NCBI GenBank assembly: GCA_944350385.1
Contig: CALVOV010000002.1
Span: 53,909-117,908 of the forward strand
Length of the DNA stretch: 64,000 nt
Direction: 5' to 3'
Source of the DNA: an uncultured Bacilli bacterium
GTDB taxonomy: Bacteria; Bacillota_I; Bacilli_A; RF39; UBA660
Part shown: positions 8,683 through 19,465 of the stretch, in pieces
Layout: each line of letters opens with the position of its first letter
Numbering within the stretch: position 1 is the first letter of the stretch
Translations under genes and position numbers: made by a program
Notes under the pieces: model-generated
What the model was told of the DNA's origin: nothing
Databases searched by the model: none
Seen by the model: the letters and a program-made list of their open reading frames with translations, nothing else

Positions 8683-11635
8683 ATAAAACTTCCTCTCTAT
8701 CTTCTAATCTTACACTAACTAATTTAGATACACCTGACTCTTGCATAGTAATTCCATAAAGAGTTTTAGCATATTCCATAGTCTTTTTCTTATGTGTAAT
8801 AATTAAGAATTGCGTCTTTTCTTTATAATGATCCAAATATTTACCAAATTGAGCAACGTTAGCTTCATCTAAAGCAGCCTCAACTTCATCAAATAGACAA
8901 AAAGGTACTATTCGAACATTTAAAATAGCAAATAACAAAGAAATCGCAGTTAACGTTTTTTCTCCTCCTGATAGTAAAGAAATAGTAGTTAATTTTTTTC
9001 CTGGAGGTGATGCAACAATATCAATACCTGTTGTTAACATATTTTCTGGATCTGTTAGTTTTAAATCAGCTTGTCCACCATTAAATAATTCTTTAAATAC
9101 TTCTTGAAATTCAACTCTTACATTTTCAAATGTGTTAGCAAACTCTTCTTCCATTACTCCATCCATCTCATTCATAATATCCAATAAAGTTGCTTCAGCC
9201 TTATGAAGATCTTCTCTTTGACTTGTTAGAAATTGATATCTTGTATTAACTTTTTCAAACTCTTCGATAGAATCTAAATTAACCATTCCTATTCTTTTAA
9301 TATTATTTTTGAAAGTATTAACTTTGATTCTAGCTTCATCCGGATCAATATCTAATTTATAATCCCTATTTGCCTTTTCATAAGTCATTTCATATTCAGT
9401 ATTTAAAGTTTCTAACATATTATCTATCTTTACATCATTTTTAGAAATACTTATACTCAATTCATTAGCTTGTTTTTCTAAATTCCTTAAATTAGCATTT
9501 TTTAATTTATCATCAGCTTGCTGATTTTCTATTTTTTTCTTTAATTCATCTATTTCTTTTTCTATTGATTTAATTCTAATTAAAATAGTTTCTTTCTCTG
9601 CAATCTTCTTATGATATAACTCAATTAATTCTTGCTCTTTTTGTGATATTGAATTATTATTAATAGAATTTAAAGATTCCCATTCTTTATTAAATTTAAC
9701 TTCTTTTTCATTTAAACTTTGTAATTCACTATTCTTGCTACTATATTTTTGCCTAATATCAGTTAATTTCTTAGAATTATCAAAATATTCTTCTTCTTTT
9801 TGAATAATTTTCTTATCTAAATCTTTTATCTCTTTTAATATTTCTTCCAACTCAGCAACCAGTATTTCTTTTTTTTCCTCACTATGACGTAGTTCTTGCT
9901 TCAAAGAAATAATACTATTTTGCTTATAAGTAGATCCTCCTTGCATGGAGCCACCTACATTAACAACATCTCCATCTAAAGTAATTATCTTATATCTATT
10001 TTTAATATTACGTGCAATTCTTGTTGCTGAATCAATATCTGTAACAATTAAAACATTTCCAAATTGATTTTCAATTATATTTTTATATTTTTTATCATAA
10101 ATTAATAAATTACTTAAAATATCTACAAAATTTTCATCATTTCTTAAAATATTTAAAGTACCACTATCAATATAACGCGATTCAATAACATTTAATGGGA
10201 AAAAAGTGGCTCTTCCCAAATGATTATCTTTTAAAAATTTAATAGCTTTTTTAGCAGCATTTTCATCGCTAGTAATAATAAAGTTCCTATTAACACTAAT
10301 AGCAATATTTAAAGCTCTACTATATTTATCATCTATTGATAATAAATTACCAATAGTATTGTGAATACCAGTTAAAGCAGTAGCATTTAAAATACTTTTA
10401 ACACTATTAGGAATATCTCCACCAGACTCAATTTCTCTTTTTAAACTTTCAATCTTATTTCTAATAGAAATAATATCTCTATCATGCGTAGAATAATCAT
10501 TATTAAGCATTTTTTTCTTTTGTTTTAAAATATCTATATTTTTATTAACGATAGCTTCATTATCTTCCAACTTAATAATTTCTTTAGATAAAATAGAAAT
10601 ATCCTCTTTAGAAATATTTATTAGTCCTTCTACTTTAGCTTTTTCATCCAATATATTTCTAATTTCTTCTTGAATTTCAGCTTCATTCTTATTAGCTTTA
10701 CTTTTCTCTACTAAAAGGTTCTTCTCACCATTAATTCTTTCTACTTCACCAGTAATAGATAAAAGTCTTCTATTTAATTCAGCTTTTTCGTTCTCTAATT
10801 TTCCTAAGTTATTATTATCTTCTAAATACTTAACATCACTATTAGATGTCTCATTAGCTAACATAACTATTTCTTTATCCAATTTTTCTTTTTTTAGTTT
10901 ATCTTGTTCTAATAACGAATTTATGTTTCCAATATCATAAGCTAGTAAAGCTACTTCATATTTATCCAATCCATTTTTATTTTCTTGATATTCTTTAGCT
11001 TTTATACTTTGCTCCCTTAATGGCTCTATTTGAATTTCCAACTCCCCGATAATGTCATTCACTCTTTCTAAGTTACTATGGGTTCTGTCTAACTTTCTTA
11101 AAGCTTCTTCTTTTCTCTTCTTATATTTTAATATTCCTGATGCTTCTTCAAATATTACTCTCCTATCACTTGCTGAAGAAGATAAAATTCTATCTACTTC
11201 ACCTTGTGAAATAATATTAAAAGATTCTTTGCCCATCCCAGAATCCATAAGTAAGTCATTAATATCTTTTAGTCGACATCTTTCTCCATTAAGAAAATAT
11301 TCATTTTCTCCACTACGATATACTCTTCTTTTTATAGAAATTTCGGTGTATGGGATACTTAAAAAATGATCAGAATTATCAAAAATTAGTTCAACACTAG
11401 CAACATTTAAAGGATTCCTACTTTTGCTTCCTGAAAATATAACATCTGACATTGAACCTTCACCACGAAGAGATTTAACAGATTGCTCTCCTAAAACCCA
11501 ACGTACAGCATCCACAACGTTACTTTTGCCAGAACCATTTGGACCAACAATACAAGTAATGTTATCATCTAACTTTATATTAATTTTATCAGCAAATGAT
11601 TTAAAACCGGCAGCTGATATTTCTTTTAAGTACAT
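8681..11635 (-). CDS. smc: Chromosome segregation SMC ATPase (short-armed)
   Basis: The 984-residue homodimeric condensin ATPase organises and segregates the chromosome with ScpAB. It shows the N-terminal head with GPNGSGKSNVVDAVRWVLGE (Walker A) and FNIISQGEVD, long coiled coils, a hinge at roughly 400-560 (GDIPNSVKSIL, ending VGGSMQGGS), and the C-terminal head with LSLLSGGEKTLTAISLLFA-like signature and FCLFDEVEAALDEAN (Walker B, D-loop). About 1180 residues is usual, so both coiled-coil arms are shortened. The start ATG 11635 has AGGGTG 6 nt upstream; an in-frame GTG at 11644 overlaps that SD. Confidence 0.95.
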   Translation of the reverse strand: MYLKEISAAGFKSFADKINIKLDDNITCIVGPNGSGKSNVVDAVRWVLGEQSVKSLRGEGSMSDVIFSGSKSRNPLNVASVELIFDNSDHFLSIPYTEISIKRRVYRSGENEYFLNGERCRLKDINDLLMDSGMGKESFNIISQGEVDRILSSSASDRRVIFEEASGILKYKKRKEEALRKLDRTHSNLERVNDIIGELEIQIEPLREQSIKAKEYQENKNGLDKYEVALLAYDIGNINSLLEQDKLKKEKLDKEIVMLANETSNSDVKYLEDNNNLGKLENEKAELNRRLLSITGEVERINGEKNLLVEKSKANKNEAEIQEEIRNILDEKAKVEGLINISKEDISILSKEIIKLEDNEAIVNKNIDILKQKKKMLNNDYSTHDRDIISIRNKIESLKREIESGGDIPNSVKSILNATALTGIHNTIGNLLSIDDKYSRALNIAISVNRNFIITSDENAAKKAIKFLKDNHLGRATFFPLNVIESRYIDSGTLNILRNDENFVDILSNLLIYDKKYKNIIENQFGNVLIVTDIDSATRIARNIKNRYKIITLDGDVVNVGGSMQGGSTYKQNSIISLKQELRHSEEKKEILVAELEEILKEIKDLDKKIIQKEEEYFDNSKKLTDIRQKYSSKNSELQSLNEKEVKFNKEWESLNSINNNSISQKEQELIELYHKKIAEKETILIRIKSIEKEIDELKKKIENQQADDKLKNANLRNLEKQANELSISISKNDVKIDNMLETLNTEYEMTYEKANRDYKLDIDPDEARIKVNTFKNNIKRIGMVNLDSIEEFEKVNTRYQFLTSQREDLHKAEATLLDIMNEMDGVMEEEFANTFENVRVEFQEVFKELFNGGQADLKLTDPENMLTTGIDIVASPPGKKLTTISLLSGGEKTLTAISLLFAILNVRIVPFCLFDEVEAALDEANVAQFGKYLDHYKEKTQFLIITHKKKTMEYAKTLYGITMQESGVSKLVSVRLEDREEVL

Positions 11636-11694
11636 ATACTTCACCCTATAACATAGTATAACTTATTATCAGCAAAAGAAAAAGAGAAATATCT

Positions 11695-12531
11695 CTATTC
11701 TCTCAATAATTGTTCTAAACTAGAAAAACTATATCCTTTACTTTTAATATAAAATAAAACATAATCTAATTCTTTTTTTATAAAAGAATTCAAATCTATA
11801 AAAATAATTGAACCATTCTTTAATTCTTTCTTTATCTCTAAAGATGGAGAGTTACCTAATTGAATATTAGGAATCACTGTATGCATTTTATACTTCTGAC
11901 ACACACTTAATAACTTTTCTTCTTTTTCTTTAGAAATACAATACTTATTTTTGTATCCAGTAATACTATCAAGATAATTACTCATCGAAGAAACATTAAT
12001 ATCTGTTATTTCGTCAAATGACAATTCTATTTGAAAATTAGCTAATTTGCTCAATTCTTCTTCACATTCATTTAAGATTTTTGTATCTATTAATAAGGTT
12101 GCCATAACATGTTCTATATTAAGATAATGTGTAATTAATTCTAAATCATCAATAGAAGTAATATTAAATATTAAACTAACTTGTCTTTTATTTTCATTAC
12201 CACTTACTATATATTTATCATAAATGTTTTCTATAGAAATTTTAGGTTTCACTCTTTTTATTGTTGTTAAAGATTCATTATATTGACCATATTTTTTCAT
12301 TTTAGCATAAGATAAATCTTTATCAACTACTTTTCCTTGTATTCCAGGAATAATATTATCATCTTCTATCTTAGCATTTATAGGTGGCACTTCATATTTT
12401 TCTAAATTTTCATTTATTTGATTCATAATTGGATCTATATTTTTAACTAAATCAACTGACTTACTTGTATAATAAAAACTAAACAAACATAAAAATATTG
12501 CAACTAAAAAGCTTATCATCTTTTTTTTCAC
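11695..12531 (-). CDS. YlxY-like exported protein, degenerate polysaccharide deacetylase fold
   Basis: This 278-residue protein has one N-terminal membrane segment (MISFLVAIFLCLFSFYY) and an outside domain. Gene order (rpsO-pnp-this gene) equals B. subtilis rpsO-pnpA-ylxY, where YlxY is a polysaccharide-deacetylase-like protein. Strand-like pieces fit that fold (QVSLIFNI, VMATLLIDTKIL, IIFIDLNSF, and the typical end IKSKGYSFSSLEQLL). The catalytic Asp-Asp and HxxxH metal-binding motifs are not visible, so enzyme activity is doubtful. The start GTG 12531 is chosen from AGGTG 6 nt upstream; GTG 12540 and ATG 12537 overlap the SD. A terminator separates it from pnp. Confidence 0.55.
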   Translation of the reverse strand: MKKKMISFLVAIFLCLFSFYYTSKSVDLVKNIDPIMNQINENLEKYEVPPINAKIEDDNIIPGIQGKVVDKDLSYAKMKKYGQYNESLTTIKRVKPKISIENIYDKYIVSGNENKRQVSLIFNITSIDDLELITHYLNIEHVMATLLIDTKILNECEEELSKLANFQIELSFDEITDINVSSMSNYLDSITGYKNKYCISKEKEEKLLSVCQKYKMHTVIPNIQLGNSPSLEIKKELKNGSIIFIDLNSFIKKELDYVLFYIKSKGYSFSSLEQLLRE

Positions 12532-12554
12532 ATACATCACCTATCAAAGTATAT

Positions 12555-12580
12555 GAAAAAAAGGCTCATTACTGAACCTT
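12555..12580 (-). terminator. Terminator after pnp
   Basis: On the minus strand, AAGGTTCA-gtaa-TGAGCCTT (one G-T pair) is followed by seven T. Confidence 0.75.
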
Positions 12581-12583
12581 AAT

Positions 12584-14767
12584 TTATTCTGATTTTTCTT
12601 TTTCTTCTTCTATTTTTTCTTTTTTCTTTCTCTTAGGTAGTGCTTCCTTTCTTGAAAAATTTTGTCTTCCTTTTTTATCTGTACCTAAAGCTTTAACAAC
12701 TATTTCATCTCCTAAGGAAACAACATCTTCTACCTTTTCAACTCTCTCATCAGATAGTTGAGATATATGTACTAAACCTTCACATCCTGGCCAAATTTGA
12801 ACAAAACAGCCGAAATCTTCTATCTTCACAACTTTAGCATCATAGATTTTTCCAACTTCTACTTCTCTCGTAATATTTTCAATCATTTCTCTTGTCTTAT
12901 TAATAATATCTTGATCTGAATGATAAATAATTACACGACCATCATCTTCTAATTCCACTTTTACAGCATTTACATTAGTAACTTCTGTAACATTAGAAGC
13001 CTCACAAATAATCTTAGTAATCATTTCTCCACCCTTACCAATTACATCTTTAATCTTAGCAGGATTAATCATAAATGTTTCCATCTTTGGAGCATATTTA
13101 GAAACTTCTTTTCTTGGTTCAGCAATTTGTTTGTGAATAACATCAAGAATTTGTAAACGAGCATTCTTAGCTTGAGCTAAAGCTTCTTTTAATATCTGCT
13201 TTGTGATACCTTTAATTTTAATATCCATTTGTAAAGCAGTAATTCCATCTCTAGTTCCAGCAACTTTAAAATCCATATCGCCTAAATGATCTTCCATTCC
13301 TTGAATATCTGTTAGTATAGTATAATCATCGCCATGTGTAATAAGCCCCATAGCAATTCCAGCAACTGGAGCTTTAATTGGTACACCAGCAGCCATTAAA
13401 GACATACATCCAGCACAAATACTAGCTTGAGAAGATGAACCATTAGATTCCAAAATTTCTGATACAACTCTTATTGTATATGGAAAATCCTTTTCAGAAG
13501 GAATGACTTGTGCAAGAGCCTTTTCTCCCAAAGCTCCATGACCAATTTCACGTCTACCTGGAGCTCCATATCTTCCTGTTTCTCCAACTGAAAATTGTGG
13601 AAAATTGTAATGTAACATAAATCTTTTTTGATCTTCTAATCCTAAGCCATCAATTACTTGATGTTCATTTAAAGCTCCTAAAGTAGTAATAGATAAAGCT
13701 TGCGTTTGTCCCCTTGTAAATAAAGCAGAACCATGCGTTCTTGGTAATATATCAATATCAGTAGATAACGGTCTTATTTCATCCATTGCTCTACCATCCG
13801 CTCTAATCCCCTCTTTTACTACGATATTTCTAAATAATTCATATTCAATATCGTTTAAAACCATATTTACTTTAACAATTAATTCCTTCAATTCTTGTTC
13901 TTTTAAAATATCTTCATTTTCTTTAGTATAAGTATCTATTATTTCCTCTTTTAAAGCATCAATAGCTGCATACTTTTCTAATTTATCTTTAATACGTAAT
14001 GCCTGATCCATACGTTCAGTAGCTAAAGCTTTAATATTATTTACCAAATCCTCTTCCAAAGACAAAGTTTCATATTCCATTTTTGGAACACCAATTTCAT
14101 TAATTATTTCTTCTTCAAAACCTATCAATTCTTTTACAGCTTCATGACCAAACATTAATGCTTCTAGCATTACATCTTCAGGGACTTCTTTAGCACTAGA
14201 CTCTACCATATTTATAGCTTCTTTTGTTCCAGCAACTGTCAAATCTAAATCAGAACTTTCTAATTCTTCTGGAGTTGGATTAATAACAAATTGACCATTT
14301 ACTCTACCAACCTTTACACCAGCAATTGGTCCGTTAAAAGGAATCTTAGAAATTGAAGTTGCTAATGAAGAAGCAAACATTGTTGTTAGTTCTGGAGAAC
14401 AATCTTGATCTACAGATAAAACTGTTGAAATAATTTGTACTTCATTTTTAAAGCCTTCTGGAAATAAAGGACGCATTGGTCTATCAATCATACGAGCTGC
14501 TAAAATAGCCGCTTCGCTTGGGCGACCTTCCCTCTTAATAAATCCACCTGGTATTTTACCTACTGAATATAATTTTTCTTGATAATTAACTGTCAATGGA
14601 AAAAAATCAGATAATAAATTAACTGTCTTTGATACAACAGCAGCAGTTAAAACAACTGTATCATCGTATCTTACTAAAACTGCCCCATCAGCTTGTTTAG
14701 CAAGTTCACCATGTTCTACTATTAATTTTCTTCCATGAAAATCAAATTCAAAAACTCTTTTTGCCAT
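12584..14767 (-). CDS. pnp: Polyribonucleotide nucleotidyltransferase (PNPase)
   Basis: The 727-residue phosphorolytic 3'-5' exoribonuclease acts in mRNA turnover as a trimer. Domain order is complete: RNase PH 1 (about 1-215), alpha-helical linker, RNase PH 2 (about 310-545, with [20 protein letters not shown] and [14 protein letters not shown]), KH (about 555-615, VIGKGGEMI) and S1 (about 625-695, [14 protein letters not shown]), with a Lys/Glu-rich tail. AGAGGTG lies 6 nt before ATG. It follows rpsO, as in most bacteria, after an intervening terminator that probably lowers read-through. Confidence 0.97.
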   Translation of the reverse strand: MAKRVFEFDFHGRKLIVEHGELAKQADGAVLVRYDDTVVLTAAVVSKTVNLLSDFFPLTVNYQEKLYSVGKIPGGFIKREGRPSEAAILAARMIDRPMRPLFPEGFKNEVQIISTVLSVDQDCSPELTTMFASSLATSISKIPFNGPIAGVKVGRVNGQFVINPTPEELESSDLDLTVAGTKEAINMVESSAKEVPEDVMLEALMFGHEAVKELIGFEEEIINEIGVPKMEYETLSLEEDLVNNIKALATERMDQALRIKDKLEKYAAIDALKEEIIDTYTKENEDILKEQELKELIVKVNMVLNDIEYELFRNIVVKEGIRADGRAMDEIRPLSTDIDILPRTHGSALFTRGQTQALSITTLGALNEHQVIDGLGLEDQKRFMLHYNFPQFSVGETGRYGAPGRREIGHGALGEKALAQVIPSEKDFPYTIRVVSEILESNGSSSQASICAGCMSLMAAGVPIKAPVAGIAMGLITHGDDYTILTDIQGMEDHLGDMDFKVAGTRDGITALQMDIKIKGITKQILKEALAQAKNARLQILDVIHKQIAEPRKEVSKYAPKMETFMINPAKIKDVIGKGGEMITKIICEASNVTEVTNVNAVKVELEDDGRVIIYHSDQDIINKTREMIENITREVEVGKIYDAKVVKIEDFGCFVQIWPGCEGLVHISQLSDERVEKVEDVVSLGDEIVVKALGTDKKGRQNFSRKEALPKRKKKEKIEEEKEKSE

Positions 14768-14795
14768 AACTACACCTCTTTACTTTTTTACATTT

Positions 14796-14825
14796 AAAAA
14801 AAATAGACACTAAATGAAGTGTCTA
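14796..14825 (-). terminator. Terminator between rpsO and pnp
   Basis: On the minus strand, TAGACACT-tcattt-AGTGTCTA is followed by eight T. It overlaps the rpsO stop region. Confidence 0.8.
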
Positions 14826-15092
14826 CTTTCTTAATCCTAATTTTTTAATTACTTCACGATAACTTTGAATATCTTTTTTAGCTAAATATTGTAACATATT
14901 TCTACGTTGACCAACTTTCTTTAAAAGACCTCTGTTTGAATGATAATCGTGAGTATGTACTTTTAAATGCTCAGTTAAATTGTTAATTTCTTTAGTAAGA
15001 ATTGCAATTTGAACTTCAGCAGAACCAGTATCTTTTTCATTCTTAGCAAATTCTTTAATGATACTAGCTTTTTCTTCTTTTGTTAATGCCAT
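14823..15092 (-). CDS. rpsO: 30S ribosomal protein S15
   Basis: The 89-residue S15 binds the central domain of 16S rRNA. It shows the conserved [36 protein letters not shown] and the C-terminal [12 protein letters not shown]. The start ATG 15092 follows AAGGAAG. The longer open frame to 15308 is only an upstream extension across the promoter and leader, not protein. S15 commonly represses its own mRNA. Confidence 0.97.
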   Translation of the reverse strand: MALTKEEKASIIKEFAKNEKDTGSAEVQIAILTKEINNLTEHLKVHTHDYHSNRGLLKKVGQRRNMLQYLAKKDIQSYREVIKKLGLRK

Positions 15093-15099
15093 AATTAAC

Positions 15100-15171
15100 A
15101 CTTCCTTCCTTATTTTATTAACCGCTACTAAGTATAAAGTCGGAAATTCTCTATTCCTGGTATCGGTAAGC
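15100..15171 (-). promoter_or_regulatory. Putative S15-responsive rpsO leader
   Basis: The transcript leader between the promoter and the rpsO SD can fold around ACCG...CGGT with an inner GGAA/TTCC helix near the sequence ATTTCCGAC. S15 autoregulation through such leaders is established in several phyla; that this leader binds S15 is inference. Confidence 0.45.
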
Positions 15172-15177
15172 AATTGT

Positions 15178-15206
15178 ATTATACTATTAATATTTTCTTT
15201 TTGCAA
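15178..15206 (-). promoter_or_regulatory. SigA-type promoter of rpsO
   Basis: TTGCAA (15201-15206), 17-nt spacer and TATAAT (15178-15183) on the minus strand. Confidence 0.85.
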
Positions 15207-15267
15207 GTAATATTTAAATACTCTTTTAATTTTTGCTAATTTATGGTACATTTTATTTGGTGATAAT

Positions 15268-15987
15268 ATGATAATAACAATTAAAGAAGATTTTAATAGA
15301 TTAAACAAAAAAGGAAAATATATTTTAAAAGCAATATTTATTTTTCTACTATTTATGTTTATAGACTATATCAATCTAATTCCTATATATCTATTTAATA
15401 TTACTAATTTTCAAGGCCCAGTAGTAGTCATTCTAGATACTTTCAAGAACTTAGTTATGATTACTCTTCTATTTCTAATTTATCGTAAAGAATTAATCCA
15501 AGAATGGGATAAATTTCGAGCTAATATTATTGATAATTTAGATATCGGAGTAAAGTATTGGTTTGTAGGATTATTAATTATGATAACTTCTAATCTTTTA
15601 ATAGCATACTTATTCAATTCAACTGGTGCTAGTAATGAAATAGCCGTTCAAAACTATATCTCTTATTTGCCATGGTTAATGTTTATAAATGCTGGAATAA
15701 TTGGCCCTTTTATTGAAGAAATGGTTTTTAGAAAAGCCTTTAAAGATGCTATTAAGAATAAATGGTTATATGTTTTTATATCAGCTCTTATTTTTGGAAG
15801 TTTGCATCTAGCTGCAGGTTTAACTGCCTGGTATGATATCTTCTATATTATTCCTTATAGTGCTTTAGGAGGAGCTTTTGCTTTAGCAAACTATGAAACC
15901 GATACTATTTTTACTTCAATAACACTTCACATTACTCATAATAGTATCTTATTATTATCTTCAATACTTACTTTATATATAGTTTAA
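15268..15987 (+). CDS. CPBP family intramembrane metalloprotease (Rce1/Abi-like)
   Basis: This 239-residue polytopic membrane protein carries the CPBP motifs: [12 protein letters not shown] (EExxxR), FGSLHLA (FxxxH) and HITHNSILL (HxxxN). The family includes CAAX prenyl proteases, bacteriocin-immunity proteins and anti-sigma processing enzymes; the substrate here cannot be told. GGTGAT lies 2-3 nt before ATG 15268, a weak site. It is divergent from rpsO, sharing the intergenic region, and convergent with the next gene at a terminator. Confidence 0.85.
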   Translation: MIITIKEDFNRLNKKGKYILKAIFIFLLFMFIDYINLIPIYLFNITNFQGPVVVILDTFKNLVMITLLFLIYRKELIQEWDKFRANIIDNLDIGVKYWFVGLLIMITSNLLIAYLFNSTGASNEIAVQNYISYLPWLMFINAGIIGPFIEEMVFRKAFKDAIKNKWLYVFISALIFGSLHLAAGLTAWYDIFYIIPYSALGGAFALANYETDTIFTSITLHITHNSILLLSSILTLYIV

Positions 15988-16010
15988 AGAACTTAGTTCT
16001 TTTTTTTTAC
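15986..16010 (+). terminator. Terminator of the CPBP gene
   Basis: AAGAAC-tta-GTTCTT is followed by a run of T; the stem overlaps the stop codon. Confidence 0.75.
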
Positions 16011-16022
16011 AAAAAAAAGAAG

Positions 16023-16595
16023 TTATTTTTCCAAACCTCTTTTTATAAACATATCAATTGTCGTAGCGCCAATACATATAATACTTTGAATAAATATTGT
16101 TAAGAAATATCCAATCCAATATTCATCTGTGATTAATATACTTAAATTAATTAAAGTATAAAACATATAAAATAATAAGTGAGCAAATATGTAATTTATC
16201 CAAATTAATATAAAATGGCCACTTGTATTATTAAGCAAAAATACATATATATATAAATTTACTACTTGTGATATTATATATCCACTCAACTCCCCAGCTA
16301 TTACTAAAAAGTTTACTGACCTAGATAAAGCATAATTTATTCCATAAGTAAATAATACTAATGCTACCGCAGATAGGCATATTGCGGAAACTGCTCTTTT
16401 AAAATTATATTTTTTAGTAATATAATTAGTTAATAAAAAAATAACTGGTAATAAGAATATCGTATAAGTTAACTCTATTCCTAATATAGAAAAAGTATAA
16501 GTTTTTAATGACTCTCCTAAAATTACTATTGTACTTAATAATAATGTATACATCCAACTATCATCTGGAAGTACTTTCTTTTTTTTCTTAATCAC
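16023..16595 (-). CDS. Polytopic membrane protein, VUT/YhhQ-like (possible queuosine precursor transporter family)
   Basis: The 190-residue protein has a basic N-terminus and about six membrane helices. The segment FLLPVIFLLTNYITKKYNFK resembles the conserved second-third helix region of VUT/YhhQ transporters (PxxFLxTDxxxExYG), but the key Asp is Asn here, so the family assignment is tentative. The start GTG 16595 is picked because AAAGGA lies 9 nt upstream; a TTG at 16637 would overlap a TATAAT box. It stands alone, between the CPBP gene and rbfA. Confidence 0.4.
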   Translation of the reverse strand: MIKKKKKVLPDDSWMYTLLLSTIVILGESLKTYTFSILGIELTYTIFLLPVIFLLTNYITKKYNFKRAVSAICLSAVALVLFTYGINYALSRSVNFLVIAGELSGYIISQVVNLYIYVFLLNNTSGHFILIWINYIFAHLLFYMFYTLINLSILITDEYWIGYFLTIFIQSIICIGATTIDMFIKRGLEK

Positions 16596-16646
16596 TTTCT
16601 TAATTCCTTTCTTATCCTCTACTTTATTATATCGCAATTAATAAAA

Positions 16647-16673
16647 TAAAAAAAGAATGAATTACTCATTCTT
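16647..16673 (-). terminator. Terminator of the rimP-nusA-infB-rbfA operon
   Basis: On the minus strand, AAGAATGA-gtaat-TCATTCTT is followed by T5. It overlaps the rbfA stop. Confidence 0.8.
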
Positions 16674-17006
16674 ATTTAATTTTTCAATAATACTTTCAAT
16701 ATGATTACCATATTCAATAGATGTGTCATAGATAAATTTTAATTCTGGCGTATGACGCACCTCAACTCTCTTAGCTAATTCAGTACGTATAAATGGTGCA
16801 GCTTTTTCTAATTTTTCTGCAAGTAATTCCTTCTTACTTTCATCTAATACAGTATAGTAGACTTTAGCAAAACTCAAATCATTAGTTGTATCTACACCAG
16901 TTATTGTTATGAATTTTAAATCTTCATCTTTTACTTCTCTTAACATAATCATACTAATTTCCTCTTGGAAAGCATGATTAAGTCTCTCTATTTTTATATT
17001 TGCCAT
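16662..17006 (-). CDS. rbfA: 30S ribosome-binding factor A
   Basis: The 114-residue KH-fold protein assists late 30S maturation of the 5' end of 16S rRNA. It shows KIERLNHAFQEEISMIMLRE, FITITGVDTTNDLSFAKVYYTVL and RTELAKRVEVRHTPELKFIYDTS. The start ATG 17006 has GGAGGT 6 nt upstream; ATG 17012 overlaps that SD. It is the last gene of the nusA operon, 14 nt after infB. Confidence 0.95.
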   Translation of the reverse strand: MANIKIERLNHAFQEEISMIMLREVKDEDLKFITITGVDTTNDLSFAKVYYTVLDESKKELLAEKLEKAAPFIRTELAKRVEVRHTPELKFIYDTSIEYGNHIESIIEKLNKNE

Positions 17007-17020
17007 GAGCATACCTCCAT

Positions 17021-19168
17021 TTATCTTTTAATTTCGATTAAATCGTATACTTCAATTAAGTCTTGTTCTTTATAATCTTGGCAATTTTCTAATGTTAAAC
17101 CACAATCCATATCTTTTTTTACTTCTTTTACTTGATCTTTTTCATGTTGTAAAGATTTTATTTGACCATCATAAACAACTATTCCATCTCTAACTATTCT
17201 GGCTTTTTCTCCATTTTTAACTGTACCAGACATAACATGACAACCAGCTATTAAACCAATTTTAGAAAATTTAAATATTTTTCTTACTTCTAATGTTCCC
17301 ATTATCTTTTCCTCAAATTGTGGCTCTAACATACCTTTCATAGCAGCTTCCATCTCTTCAACTACTTTATAAATGATATTATAACACTTTATTGTTACGC
17401 CATATTGTTTAGCGATATCAGCAGTCTTAGAAGATTCACGAACATTAAATCCTATAATAATTGCATTAGAAGCACTAGCAAGAACAACATCACTTTCAGT
17501 AATTGTACCTACAGCTGCTCTAATAACTGAAATTTTAACTCCCTCAACATCTATTTTTTCTAAAGAATTTTTGACTGCTTCAAGAGAACCATTTACATCA
17601 GCTTTTAAAACTACATTAATTTCTTTTACGCCTTCTTGAATTCTTCCAAATAAATCTTCCAAACTCATTCCACTAAAATTATAATCAACTTCTTTAGAAC
17701 GTAATTCTCTTTCTGAAGCTATTTGTTTAGCTTGTTTTTCTGATTCAAAAGCCATAAATTTATCTCCAGCACTTGGTACTTCAGATAAACCTGTTACTTC
17801 AACCGGAGTTGATGGAAAAGCTTCTACTAAGTTTTTACCTAAATCATTTTTTAATGTTCTAACTTTTCCATAATAATTACCAACAACAATTGGATCACCA
17901 ATTCTAAGAGTACCATTTTGAATTAATAAAGTTGCTGTCGATCCTGTTTTATTATCTTTTTTAGCTTCAATAACAGCACCGGATGCATAACGATTAGGAT
18001 TAGCTTTTAATTCTAACATTTCAGCAATTAATAAGATACTTTCCAATAAGTCTAGAACTCCAGCACCTGTTCTAGCTGAAATCTTAACAGTTACAACATC
18101 ACCACCCCATTCTTCTGGAGTTAAACCATTTTCTACTAACTCTCTCATGATTTTATCAATATTAGCTTCTGGCTTATCTATTTTATTAATTGCAACTATA
18201 ATTGGCACCCCAGCAGCTTTAGCATGATCAATTGCTTCTTTAGTTTGTGGCATAACACCATCATCAGCAGCAACAACAATAATAACAATATCAGTAATAG
18301 AAGCTCCTCTAGCACGCATTTCTGTAAAAGCTGCATGTCCTGGAGTATCAATAAATGTAATAGCCTTACCATTATATTTAACAGAATAAGCTCCGATTGC
18401 TTGAGTAATTCCACCGGCTTCACCATTAACAACATGTGATTTTCTGATATAATCTAATAATGTTGTCTTACCATGATCTACATGACCCATAATAGTTACT
18501 ACTGGTGGACGTTCAACTAAATCTTCTTCCTTATCAACTACTTCTAAGTTTTCAAAGTTTGAAATATCAGCAGTTTCTTCTTTCTTTAACACTTTATTAT
18601 AATCAGTTACCAAAACAGCAGCAGTATCATAATCAACAGATTGATTAATATTAGCCATTACACCTAATAGCATCAATTTTTTTACTATTTCTACTGGAGT
18701 AACTTCTAATAAATTAGCTAAATCTGTAACTGTCATTCCATCTTTATATAAGATAACATTTTCATCTTGAACAGCCTCATTACTCTGAAGCTTTTCACGA
18801 TGTTTATACATCTTCTTTCTTTCTTTTAAGAAATTTTTATTATTAGTATTATTCTTACTATTTCCTTCAGCTTTTTTACTATTTTTAGATTTAACTTTTT
18901 CAAATGAAGAAGAATTCTCTAAATCAAATTTTGTATTCATAGCCAATTCTTCAGCTTTATCTTCTACTTCTTCATCAAATTCTTCATCATAATCTTCTTC
19001 GCTTTCAGATGCTTCTATCTCATTTGCTGCGTTATCTAATAAAATTATTTGTGTTTCATCTAAGGTAGTAGTTTCGTCTTTGTAGTCGATTCCCAATTTA
19101 TCGCATAATGCCTCAACTTGGTCAATTGATAATCCAATGTCTTCTGCATAATCTTTTATAGTCATCAT
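17021..19168 (-). CDS. infB: Translation initiation factor IF-2
   Basis: The 715-residue GTPase places fMet-tRNA on the ribosome. It has an N-terminal IF2_N helix bundle ([19 protein letters not shown]), an acidic/basic low-complexity linker, a second IF2_N-like domain (about 140-190), and the G domain with [17 protein letters not shown] and NKIDKP, followed by domains II-IV. The N-terminal region is short compared with many Bacilli. AGGTGA lies 7 nt before ATG 19168. The operon lacks the ylxQ (L7Ae-like) gene that usually sits between ylxR and infB. Confidence 0.97.
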   Translation of the reverse strand: MMTIKDYAEDIGLSIDQVEALCDKLGIDYKDETTTLDETQIILLDNAANEIEASESEEDYDEEFDEEVEDKAEELAMNTKFDLENSSSFEKVKSKNSKKAEGNSKNNTNNKNFLKERKKMYKHREKLQSNEAVQDENVILYKDGMTVTDLANLLEVTPVEIVKKLMLLGVMANINQSVDYDTAAVLVTDYNKVLKKEETADISNFENLEVVDKEEDLVERPPVVTIMGHVDHGKTTLLDYIRKSHVVNGEAGGITQAIGAYSVKYNGKAITFIDTPGHAAFTEMRARGASITDIVIIVVAADDGVMPQTKEAIDHAKAAGVPIIVAINKIDKPEANIDKIMRELVENGLTPEEWGGDVVTVKISARTGAGVLDLLESILLIAEMLELKANPNRYASGAVIEAKKDNKTGSTATLLIQNGTLRIGDPIVVGNYYGKVRTLKNDLGKNLVEAFPSTPVEVTGLSEVPSAGDKFMAFESEKQAKQIASERELRSKEVDYNFSGMSLEDLFGRIQEGVKEINVVLKADVNGSLEAVKNSLEKIDVEGVKISVIRAAVGTITESDVVLASASNAIIIGFNVRESSKTADIAKQYGVTIKCYNIIYKVVEEMEAAMKGMLEPQFEEKIMGTLEVRKIFKFSKIGLIAGCHVMSGTVKNGEKARIVRDGIVVYDGQIKSLQHEKDQVKEVKKDMDCGLTLENCQDYKEQDLIEVYDLIEIKR

Positions 19169-19189
19169 AAAGACTTCACCTCACTTTTC

Positions 19190-19453
19190 TTATTTTTCTA
19201 TTATCTTTTTAATCTCATCATAAACACTATCGTCTATTTTTACTTCTAGTTTACGTTCTAGTGCTTTTGATTTTCTGGCTTTTTCTAAAACTTCAAGGTC
19301 TTTTTTAATATATGCTCCCCTTCCGTTTATTTTACCAGTTTCATCAACTAAAATTTCTCCTTCTTTAGTTCTAACTATTCTTAATAATTCTTGTTTAGGT
19401 AATTGCTCTTTTGTAATAACACAAGTTCTTAAAGGAATTTTTCTAGTTTTCAT
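19190..19453 (-). CDS. ylxR: YlxR family RNA-binding protein (RnpM-like)
   Basis: The 87-residue DUF448 protein has the family core RTCVITKEQLPKQELLRIVR and INGRGAYIKKDLEVLEKA. The B. subtilis homologue has been reported to modulate RNase P. Position between nusA and infB is the standard one. GAGGTG precedes the ATG. Confidence 0.93.
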   Translation of the reverse strand: MKTRKIPLRTCVITKEQLPKQELLRIVRTKEGEILVDETGKINGRGAYIKKDLEVLEKARKSKALERKLEVKIDDSVYDEIKKIIEK

Positions 19454-19465
19454 TTTTCACCTCAA

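Noticed and set aside
15093..15308. N-terminal extension of S15
   Set aside because: The stretch carries the rpsO promoter and leader, and S15 has its own SD and start at 15092.
18196..18439. Open frames on both strands within infB and similar ones inside polC, smc, rpsB and the 33653 gene
   Set aside because: They lie within clearly coding genes in other frames, are Leu/Ser/Asn-rich by composition, and lack SDs.
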